DNA of 5,175 nt from Candidatus Altarchaeales archaeon WOR_SM1_86-2. Lineage in GTDB: Archaea; Altiarchaeota; Altiarchaeia; IMC4; MCBC01. The position numbers were made by a program, and so were the translations under genes. The stretch is taken from assembly GCA_001723855.1 (NCBI GenBank), contig MCBC01000127.1:1-5175 (forward strand). Direction: 5' to 3'. Numbering within the stretch: position 1 is the stretch's first letter; each line of letters starts with the position of its first letter. The notes under the pieces were generated by a model, which was given only the letters and a program-made list of their open reading frames with translations, was not told where the DNA came from and ran no database searches. This document shows positions 1 to 5,050 of the stretch, in pieces.

Positions 1-1118
1 TAGACGGGATAAGTGGAATCCTCAGCAAACGGCATATACGAAGACTTGGTGTTACGGAAAATGGAAATATCGTTGGAATATTAACTGCAATAGAGTTGAT
101 CAGGCATTATTCCGAGCATTTAACAACAGCAGAAGGTGCGATGCAGAATGTTGTTATTCTAACCCCGCAACATTCCCTGTATGATGCAGTAATGGCTATG
201 ACCGAGGATAATGATTCCGTCCTGATTAGCAAGGATAACAACCTCTACATAATAACCGAGAAGGATGTTGTAAAAGCAATTGCATCGGGGCTTGGTACTG
301 ATACGCCTGTTTCAAAGATAATGAACGATGTCACACACACAATAAAATTTGATGATGACATTAATAAAGCATGGAAAATTTTTAATGAATTTAATATAAG
401 GGTAACATCCGATGCGTCCGTCGGGGACGCGATAAATGCGATCGACCCCTACTATACGGGATGCGTTTTAATAGTATCCCCAGCTTCCGGCACACGGAAT
501 ATCTTAAAAGACAATATATGGGGGATCGTTACGGAAAGGGACGTGATCAGGGCGATTGCAAGAAATGTGGATCTTGAAAAAAATGTATCTGAAATCATGT
601 GCGATGTGGTGCATACGATAGATGCATATGACGGGATTGATGAGATAATAGAACGATTCGTTAAGTATCATGTAAGAAGGCTTCCGGTTATTTACAAGGA
701 CACCAGTCTTATCGGGATTTTGACGGTAAGAGATATCCTGTGGCCTTATCACCTGCATAAAATAAATGCAGAGAATGTAATGTGCGAACCAGTGACCGCA
801 GGTGAAGACATATCAATAAAGCGCGCAGCAGAGATCATGGATTCAAAAGGCATAGGTTCCATTTTAATTATGCGTAATGACAATCTTCTGGGGATAATCA
901 CAGAGTCGGATATGTTGAATGTTATCAGGTGGGGAATGGATCCCGAAAAAAAAGTTTCCGGGATAATGACCGGAATCGTTCGCACGGTGGAGTATGATAC
1001 CGAACTTGATGACCTAAGCGAGATTTTCCATAAGCGTCATGTCAGAAGACTGCCCATAACAAAAGAGGGAAAGATAGCAGGGATCGTAACCATAAACGAA
1101 CTATTATTCAAGGAGTAA
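1..1118 (+). CDS. Multi-CBS-domain protein, 5'-truncated by the window edge
   Basis: The frame is open from position 3 with no stop upstream, so the true start lies before the window; 371 residues are visible. They consist almost wholly of CBS motifs. The window opens inside one (RHIRRLGV, then GILT). Further motifs lie at about nt 150-290 (YIITEKDVV), 312-401 (IMNDVTHTI, cut short), 402-563 (GIVTERDVI), 588-746 (VRRLPV, GILTVRD), 768-923 (GIITESDML) and 957-1109 (VRRLPI, GIVT). Two subtypes alternate, GI(I/V)TExD and RRLPV, as expected for paired CBS (Bateman) modules. CBS pairs generally bind adenine nucleotides or related ligands and act as cytoplasmic sensors or regulators; ligand and target cannot be read here. 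No membrane segment or catalytic domain is seen in the visible part, but one could lie N-terminally. The gene ends with tandem TAATAA stops. The third visible motif is broken (separate entry). Confidence is high for the family and low for the role. Confidence 0.93.
   Translation, partial: DGISGILSKRHIRRLGVTENGNIVGILTAIELIRHYSEHLTTAEGAMQNVVILTPQHSLYDAVMAMTEDNDSVLISKDNNLYIITEKDVVKAIASGLGTDTPVSKIMNDVTHTIKFDDDINKAWKIFNEFNIRVTSDASVGDAINAIDPYYTGCVLIVSPASGTRNILKDNIWGIVTERDVIRAIARNVDLEKNVSEIMCDVVHTIDAYDGIDEIIERFVKYHVRRLPVIYKDTSLIGILTVRDILWPYHLHKINAENVMCEPVTAGEDISIKRAAEIMDSKGIGSILIMRNDNLLGIITESDMLNVIRWGMDPEKKVSGIMTGIVRTVEYDTELDDLSEIFHKRHVRRLPITKEGKIAGIVTINELLFKE
312..563 (+). other. Fused CBS repeats: apparent in-frame internal deletion
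   Basis: Within the CBS gene, a repeat of the RRLPV subtype begins normally (IMNDVTHTI, then KIFNEFNIR) but stops at the Arg encoded at 399-401. The next residues, VTSDASVGDAI, match the beginning of the following GI(I/V)TExD-subtype repeat (compare VTAGEDISIKRAAEIM near nt 786-840). Measured against the intact pair at nt 588-923, about 38 residues are missing: the second half of one CBS motif (RLPV to T-RD) and the linker ending in VMCEP. The frame is kept. The joined repeat also carries an extra loop of about 13 residues (nt 477-515, SPASGTRNILKDN) before its GIVTERD strand. The repeat alignment is seen directly; a deletion event is inferred. Confidence 0.6.
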
Positions 1119-1126
1119 TAATATGC

Positions 1127-1175
1127 CTTGCATCCGCAAGATCTCTGACGTGTGAAATTCTTTTTGATTTTTTTC
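1127..1175 (+). terminator. Possible terminator of the CBS gene
   Basis: Just after the tandem stops of the CBS gene lies a short perfect hairpin, CTTGC-ATCC-GCAAG (1127-1140), followed about 20 nt later by T-rich tracts (1159-1165 and 1168-1174). Archaeal RNA polymerase commonly terminates at T-rich stretches, so the T tracts are the likelier signal and the hairpin may be incidental. A terminator here would separate rtcA from the CBS gene. Confidence 0.4.
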
Positions 1176-1177
1176 CA

Positions 1178-1203
1178 TATTTTATTTTAGGGTTTTAAAA
1201 TAT
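1178..1203 (+). promoter_or_regulatory. Candidate AT-rich (TATA-box) promoter of rtcA
   Basis: The gap before rtcA holds two TATA-like stretches, one at 1178-1188 (ATATTTTATTT) and one at 1193-1203 (TTTTAAAATAT). At the usual archaeal spacing of about 25 nt, the first would start transcription near 1208, giving a very short leader. The second would start inside the gene unless a different ATG is used. No Shine-Dalgarno-like sequence precedes the ATG at 1217, which fits a leaderless or nearly leaderless mRNA. This rests on base composition and spacing only. Confidence 0.35.
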
Positions 1204-1216
1204 TAAAAAGTTAACC

Positions 1217-2242
1217 ATGCTGACAATCGACGGATCAAAAGGTGAGGGAGGCGGGCAGATTTTACGAACGGCAGTCGCGATGGCGGCGATAACCGGGGTG
1301 GATGTCAGGATAGAAAACATAAGGGCGAACCGCCCGGATCCGGGACTTAAGGCCCAGCATCTGAACGGGATAAAAGCGGTGGCAGAATTATGTGATGCAG
1401 AGGTTAAAGGTTTGAATATTAAATCGCATGTCATAGAGTTTTGCCCCGACGAGATAAAAGGAGGGGAAATGAATATCGACATCGGCACCGCGGGATCCAT
1501 AACACTGATTCTGCAGGCATTAATGGTTCCGGCAATGTTTGCAGACGATACCGTTAAAATTAAAATCAGGGGGGGCACGGATGTTAAATGGAGCCCTCCA
1601 TTAGATTATTTGAGATTTGTAACATCAGGGATACTGAAAAAATCCGGATATGATGCAGAGATCAATCTGCTGAGGAGAGGGTATTATCCAAAAGGCGGGG
1701 GGGAGGTGGAAGCCGTAATACACCCCGCTGAGATAAAAAAGATCAATCTGGCAGGGAGGGGAGAGATTAAACGCGTCCTGGGAATTTCGCATTCGCACAC
1801 CGGTTTGAGAAACGCTAATGTTGCACAGAGACAGGCGATGCATGCAAGAAAAATCCTGGTAAACAACCTCCTGAATCTCGGCGTCAACGAAGAAGTAAAT
1901 ATAAGGGAGGAATACCAGGATGCTTTTTCTTACGGCTCCGGGATCACCCTGTGGGCGGAAACAGAAAACTCTTTGATTGGAGCAAGTTCATTGGGTGAAA
2001 AAGGGAAAATGGCAGAATTGGTTGGAAAAGAAGCCGCCGAGGATTTAATCAGGGAAATAAAATCGGACGCTCCGCTGGACATGCATATGGCGGACCAGAT
2101 TATTCCTTATTTGGCATTAGCAAAGGGTAAGGTCAAGGCCAGCAGGATAACCCGGCACGCAAGAACCAATGTTCTGGTTGTAAATCAATTCGGGTTTGAT
2201 GTGGGAATTGATGAAGACGAGAATGTTATTTATTCGGGGTGA
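1217..2242 (+). CDS. rtcA: RNA 3'-terminal phosphate cyclase (RtcA)
   Basis: RtcA converts a 3'-phosphate (or 2'-phosphate) at an RNA end into a 2',3'-cyclic phosphate using ATP, through a covalent enzyme-AMP intermediate; it is a cytoplasmic RNA repair or processing enzyme. The 341-residue product is full length for the family. Visible signatures are the N-terminal DGSKGEGGGQILRTA (residues 5-19), the NIRANRPDPGLKAQHL block (34-49), the TAGSITLILQALMVP stretch (91-105), GGTDVKWSPP (119-128), the family hallmark RGYYPKGGGEV (154-164), DMHMADQIIPYLALA (288-302), and HARTN (314-318), where His314 corresponds to the AMP-accepting catalytic histidine. The ATG is chosen because the family's conserved start begins within a few residues of it. 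Tandem TGATGA stops end the gene. No RtcB ligase, RtcR-like regulator or tRNA gene is adjacent, so its partner RNA cannot be inferred. The next gene is convergent, 21 bp away. Confidence 0.97.
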   Translation: MLTIDGSKGEGGGQILRTAVAMAAITGVDVRIENIRANRPDPGLKAQHLNGIKAVAELCDAEVKGLNIKSHVIEFCPDEIKGGEMNIDIGTAGSITLILQALMVPAMFADDTVKIKIRGGTDVKWSPPLDYLRFVTSGILKKSGYDAEINLLRRGYYPKGGGEVEAVIHPAEIKKINLAGRGEIKRVLGISHSHTGLRNANVAQRQAMHARKILVNNLLNLGVNEEVNIREEYQDAFSYGSGITLWAETENSLIGASSLGEKGKMAELVGKEAAEDLIREIKSDAPLDMHMADQIIPYLALAKGKVKASRITRHARTNVLVVNQFGFDVGIDEDENVIYSG

Positions 2243-2263
2243 TGAAAGCCGGCTGCAAAATTT
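2243..2263. other. Short convergent gap between rtcA and the phosphatase gene
   Basis: Only 21 bp separate the two converging stop codons. The gap contains an 8-bp perfect palindrome (AGCCGGCT, 2247-2254) followed by AAAATTTT (2257-2264). No strong T run is present on either side, so transcripts from one or both genes may run into the other and overlap as antisense 3' ends. Confidence 0.4.
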
Positions 2264-3142
2264 TCAAACTTCAAACTTCAAGTTTTCATACTCAAATTTT
2301 TTCGTCATTTTAAAATTATTCAAAATTCTCACGACCTTTTTTAAGAGAATTTTATTGTTGGATGCGATATAATCATACCGCCTATCTACATTAACCGGTT
2401 CATTATCCAGTAAAAACCCGTCCAGATCAGTCAAAAATCCCCCGGCAAACTTCAAAATCGGATACGCCAGAACATTATAGAAATCCGAGGCATTTCTTGC
2501 TTCAACCATCAAATCAGCGGCATTTCGTGCAATTTCGCAAATTTCCATTCCAGCGTTATCCACTGCCCTTATGTCCTTACATAAGAAAAACAATGGAAAA
2601 GTTCGCTCAACCTGTTTTTTTGCTAATCCGGGTCCATAGCCGGGTCTCAGGTAAATTGTTGCCTTTTTTATATCGGAAACACCTTTACACATTATTTGAG
2701 TTCTCTTGCCAGTTAATTTACTGATGAAAAATGATTTTTTATTTTGAGTATAATAAATATCCCCTGATCGGAACCCTTCTACATAACCAAATTCCATATC
2801 TTTGAACCTTATATCTTCATTTTTAGAAGAAATCGCGGTCACGATACATGGATCGCCAACCCCCCTGTCCCAATTCAATGAACCGTCCACAGGGTCAATA
2901 AAAATAGAAAAATCTGCATCCTCGTTCATCTTACCTTTAAACCCCTCCATAAAGAGGTTGACATTGTAATCTTGCAGTAACCTCAGAATTGCCCTAACAG
3001 CCGCTTTATCAATCTCATGGGCGGATTTTAAATCACGCGTATTTGATAAAACATCCCCTGTGTATCCGATTTTATTTAACCTTTCCAGCAAAAGACTCCT
3101 GACTTCACTTGAAATTTTTTTTGATAACTCAAGGTATGCCAT
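2264..3142 (-). CDS. Inositol monophosphatase / archaeal FBPase superfamily phosphatase
   Basis: This 292-residue protein belongs to the Mg2+-dependent, Li+-sensitive phosphatase superfamily that includes inositol monophosphatase and archaeal fructose-1,6-bisphosphatase. The signature metal site DPVDGSLNWDRGVGD is at residues 83-97 (Asp83, Asp86, Ser88 in place of the usual Thr). Asp45 (HEIDKAA), Glu66 (LFMEGF) and Asp220 (ASDFYN) fit the other metal ligands, so the active site looks complete. The C-terminal half carries the expected RAVDNAGMEICEIA (192-205) and FAGGFLTDLDG (232-242) blocks. The usual GEE is here MEG, and the usual EAGG is FAGG, so the protein is divergent. The substrate cannot be told from sequence: sugar bisphosphate, inositol phosphate or nucleotide phosphate are all possible. 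The ATG at 3142 gives the normal N-terminus; no Shine-Dalgarno site precedes it. The gene is visibly AT-rich compared with rtcA and ends in a short charged tail. Confidence 0.88.
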   Translation of the reverse strand: MAYLELSKKISSEVRSLLLERLNKIGYTGDVLSNTRDLKSAHEIDKAAVRAILRLLQDYNVNLFMEGFKGKMNEDADFSIFIDPVDGSLNWDRGVGDPCIVTAISSKNEDIRFKDMEFGYVEGFRSGDIYYTQNKKSFFISKLTGKRTQIMCKGVSDIKKATIYLRPGYGPGLAKKQVERTFPLFFLCKDIRAVDNAGMEICEIARNAADLMVEARNASDFYNVLAYPILKFAGGFLTDLDGFLLDNEPVNVDRRYDYIASNNKILLKKVVRILNNFKMTKKFEYENLKFEV

Positions 3143-3184
3143 AATACTACTTTTAAAATAAGTTCATAAAAATTATCGGATTGA

Positions 3185-3203
3185 TTTTCAACTTTTTTGA
3201 AAA
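3185..3203. repeat. Inverted repeat TTTTCAA-N5-TTGAAAA
   Basis: A perfect 7-bp inverted repeat with a 5-nt spacer (arms 3185-3191 and 3197-3203) lies in the divergent promoter, 43 bp upstream of the phosphatase start codon. Its size and dyad symmetry suit a dimeric DNA-binding regulator, but low-complexity A/T sequence can produce such dyads by chance. It overlaps the first copy of the direct repeat. Confidence 0.4.
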
Positions 3204-3260
3204 CGAAAAGAAAAGTCACAATTTTCGCGAAAAATCCAAATTCTTTTTTTGAAAACAAAA
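3192..3260. repeat. Pair of near-identical 18-bp direct repeats
   Basis: Copy 1 is at 3192-3209 (C, six T, GAAAAC, GAAAA) and copy 2 at 3243-3260 (C, seven T, GAAAAC, AAAA). They share the CTTTTTT-GAAAAC core and are spaced 51 bp apart start to start, close to five helical turns, so both would face the same side of the DNA. They flank the palindrome at 3222-3233. Confidence 0.5.
3222..3233. repeat. Perfect 12-bp palindrome TTTTCGCGAAAA
   Basis: This perfect palindrome has a CGCG centre at 3226-3229, a GC island in an otherwise A/T-only stretch. Its centre lies within about 2 bp of the midpoint between the two direct repeats. It could be an operator shared by the divergent genes; function is inferred from position and symmetry only. 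Confidence 0.45.
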
Positions 3261-3322
3261 AATAAATCGAACTCCTAAGATGGTATTTTATTTTCATTAA
3301 TTTATGTTCCTTAAAAACAAGA

Positions 3323-4549
3323 ATGTTCGATCTCCTTATCTTGGCTTTGATTGGGATTCTCATCGGAATCGTAACCGGTCTAACCCCTGGGCTGCATGTT
3401 AATACCATTGCCGTGATCGGCTTATCACTGTTTCCCGCCCTTAACCTTTCACCGATTCATTTTGGAGTCGTGATGGTTTCGATGGCCGTAACCCACACGT
3501 TTCTTGATTTTATTCCCTCTATTTTTCTTGGAGCGCCGGAAGAATCCACCGCCTTATCCATACTGCCGACGCACCGCCTCCTGCTGCAGGGAAATGCATT
3601 TGAAGCCGTGAAATTAACTGCATTCGGAAGTTTATTCGGCTTGATATTCGCCCTGATTCTTTTAATCCCGGCAGTGATGTTTGTCCCGGTTATATACCAT
3701 GGACTCCACGGGATTATCGCTTATATCATCCTCCTTTTTGTTATAGTCCTTTTCTTGCTTGAAAGAAAAACAGAGAAAATTTTGTGGGCCGTGCTGGTAT
3801 TTTTTATTTCAGGGTACTTTGGCATTCTGATATTTGATTTGAAAATTATCTCTCCAGCGCAGGTCTTATTCCCGGTATTCGCCGGTTTGTTTGGATTGAG
3901 CAATATTTTATGGGCAATAATTTCAACAAAACAAAGATCCGCGCAGAGGGCAATGAAGGTGCCCCAGAACAGGTTCATTAAGATAAAATTTGACAAAAAA
4001 TTCGCATCAGCAGGATTCTTGGGAGCAATCGGGGGAGCAGTTGTGGGGATAATGCCCGCGATGTCCCCCTCGCAGATTGGCATACTGATGTACTCGGTTT
4101 TTGGAGCAGATATAAGGAACTTCATAGTTTCCATATCGGCGATAAATACCTCCGATGCCATATATTCCTTAGCGGCGGTTTATACAATCGGCAATCCAAG
4201 AAGCGGGGTGGCTGTTATGATATCCGAAGTAATCGAAATAGACTTTAATACATTGTTATTGTTTGTCGGGGTTATAGCGTTTACAGCCATTTTTGCAACC
4301 TTGCTGCATATAAAAATTGGAAAACTGATGCTTAAATTTTATGATAAAATAGACTATGTAACCCTCTGCGCAGCATCATTCACACTAATAATAATTCTAA
4401 TTTTTATATTTACGGGGATTTTCGGGGTAATGATCGGGCTTTTGGCTTTATTGATAGGGATGCTTCCGATCTTGTCCGGAATAAGCAGAACCCATGTTGT
4501 CGGCGTGTTGATATTCCCGACCGTTTTATATTTCATGGGGGTTGTTTGA
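3323..4549 (+). CDS. TctA-like integral membrane transporter, archaeal short form
   Basis: This 408-residue, strongly hydrophobic protein with roughly ten membrane segments matches the TctA (tripartite tricarboxylate transporter large permease) family, in the shorter form typical of archaea; bacterial TctA proteins are around 500 residues. The N-terminal half has the PG loop GLTPGLHVN (residues 19-27) and the GAPEESTALSILPTHRLLLQ stretch (70-89), the counterpart of the bacterial GxPxxxAT-DGxPxxxxG motif. The C-terminal half repeats the plan with GAIGGAVVGIMPAMSPSQ (234-251) and NTSDAIYSLAAVYTIGNP (275-292), showing the internal duplication of the family. A basic cytoplasm-like loop (about 203-226) divides the halves. 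No TctB small subunit or TctC binding protein lies nearby, so the substrate and even the tripartite mechanism are unknown. The start is the first ATG, giving a normal N-terminal membrane segment; a weak purine stretch but no clear Shine-Dalgarno site precedes it. Confidence 0.88.
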   Translation: MFDLLILALIGILIGIVTGLTPGLHVNTIAVIGLSLFPALNLSPIHFGVVMVSMAVTHTFLDFIPSIFLGAPEESTALSILPTHRLLLQGNAFEAVKLTAFGSLFGLIFALILLIPAVMFVPVIYHGLHGIIAYIILLFVIVLFLLERKTEKILWAVLVFFISGYFGILIFDLKIISPAQVLFPVFAGLFGLSNILWAIISTKQRSAQRAMKVPQNRFIKIKFDKKFASAGFLGAIGGAVVGIMPAMSPSQIGILMYSVFGADIRNFIVSISAINTSDAIYSLAAVYTIGNPRSGVAVMISEVIEIDFNTLLLFVGVIAFTAIFATLLHIKIGKLMLKFYDKIDYVTLCAASFTLIIILIFIFTGIFGVMIGLLALLIGMLPILSGISRTHVVGVLIFPTVLYFMGVV

Positions 4550-4558
4550 GTTTATGAA

Positions 4559-4581
4559 TTTTAAAAATATCTATTTTTCTT
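4559..4581. terminator. Possible bidirectional terminator between convergent genes
   Basis: The 21-bp gap between the permease stop and the lipoprotein stop contains TTTTAAAA (4559-4566) and an inverted repeat AAAAATA-TC-TATTTTT (4563-4578) that spans the lipoprotein stop codon. Read on either strand it gives a run of five T, the form expected for archaeal termination, so it could end both transcripts. Confidence 0.45.
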
Positions 4582-5050
4582 CATACGGGCCCTTTATTTT
4601 ACCCGTGCTGCTGTGGCGCTCTGTCATACCAGCTATTTTTTTACTGTATTTAAGGGTCACATCTATGTCATATGCGTCGTCTGCACTGCCTGTAGAGCAT
4701 CCGGATGCAGTTATCTGAAATACTTCCCCGGTTGAAATCGACGTATCGGCTGGTAATGTGAATGTGCAATCACCTGATGCGTTGGTAAGGGCTATAATCG
4801 CCCCCCCGTTATTTACCATGGTGATCACACCACTGCCGTCGGTATAGACCGCCCAACTCAATGGTCTCACCATCCCGAATCCCGTCATCGTTTTGGCTGT
4901 CACCTCGGGGGTAAGCACCCCCGGTTCTTTTTCTGTTTGCTGTTGGCCGCCCGGCTTTTCTGTCACCCCTTCCTTTTTCTCGATACACCCGCTCAATGCC
5001 GCAACTCCGATTAATATCCCCATAAGTACGAAAAACACAAATCTTTTCAT
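4571..5050 (-). CDS. Secreted lipoprotein with C-terminal beta-rich domain, function unknown
   Basis: The 159-residue product starts with a typical lipoprotein signal: Lys2-Arg3, a hydrophobic core, and the lipobox L-S-G-C ending at Cys22. It should be exported and lipid-anchored on the outer face of the membrane. A flexible hydrophilic linker rich in Glu, Lys, Gln, Gly and Pro (about 23-44) follows. The rest (about 55-159) is Gly/Thr/Ser-rich with alternating hydrophobic residues and looks like a beta sandwich. It opens with GFGMVRPLSWAVY and closes with RHSSTGKIKGPYEE. Cys95 and Cys118 could form a disulfide. I recognise this general pattern (an RP-W opening, an N-G central part, a Y-D-V strand and a TGxIxGP ending) from archaeal surface proteins, but cannot assign a named family. 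The frame is open up to a TTG at 5101; the ATG at 5050 is preferred because it gives a standard signal peptide. Purines (GAAGGG) directly abut it, too close for a normal ribosome site. Confidence 0.8.
   Translation of the reverse strand: MKRFVFFVLMGILIGVAALSGCIEKKEGVTEKPGGQQQTEKEPGVLTPEVTAKTMTGFGMVRPLSWAVYTDGSGVITMVNNGGAIIALTNASGDCTFTLPADTSISTGEVFQITASGCSTGSADDAYDIDVTLKYSKKIAGMTERHSSTGKIKGPYEEK

Larger units (their letters stand above)
3143..3322. promoter_or_regulatory. Divergent promoter region, phosphatase gene (-) and permease gene (+)
   Basis: This 180-bp very AT-rich region lies between two divergently transcribed genes and must hold both promoters. For the minus-strand phosphatase, TATA-like sequences are TTTTAAAATAAG (3151-3162) and CATAAAAATT (3165-3174, reading AATTTTTATG on the minus strand). 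For the plus-strand permease, TATTTTAT (3284-3291) would place a transcription start near 3312, about 11 nt before the ATG. Neither gene has a clear Shine-Dalgarno site. The middle (3185-3260) is packed with TTTT/GAAAA repeats, listed separately, that could be regulator sites. No open reading frame worth calling lies here. Confidence 0.5.

Noticed and set aside
504..985. Two minus-strand open frames (84 and 78 codons) opposite the CBS gene
   Set aside because: They lie wholly inside strong CBS-repeat coding sequence, and their products show no recognisable motif; they are shadows.
1569..1703. Two runs of seven G (1569-1575 and 1697-1703) in rtcA as possible phase-variation tracts
   Set aside because: Both encode conserved glycine motifs (RGGTD and KGGGE) required by the family, so composition explains them; no sign of contingency switching.
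3185..3260. CRISPR-like or iteron-like array in the divergent gap
   Set aside because: There are only two direct copies and a different palindrome, with no regular spacer set and no cas or replication gene nearby.
3076..3408. Minus-strand 110-codon open frame across the divergent promoter
   Set aside because: It overlaps the conserved N-termini of both flanking genes and encodes Lys/Phe-rich low-complexity sequence produced by the A/T tracts.
3721..4161. Minus-strand 146-codon open frame inside the permease gene
   Set aside because: It is antisense to conserved TctA-family sequence, including the second PG-like loop; no domain is recognisable.
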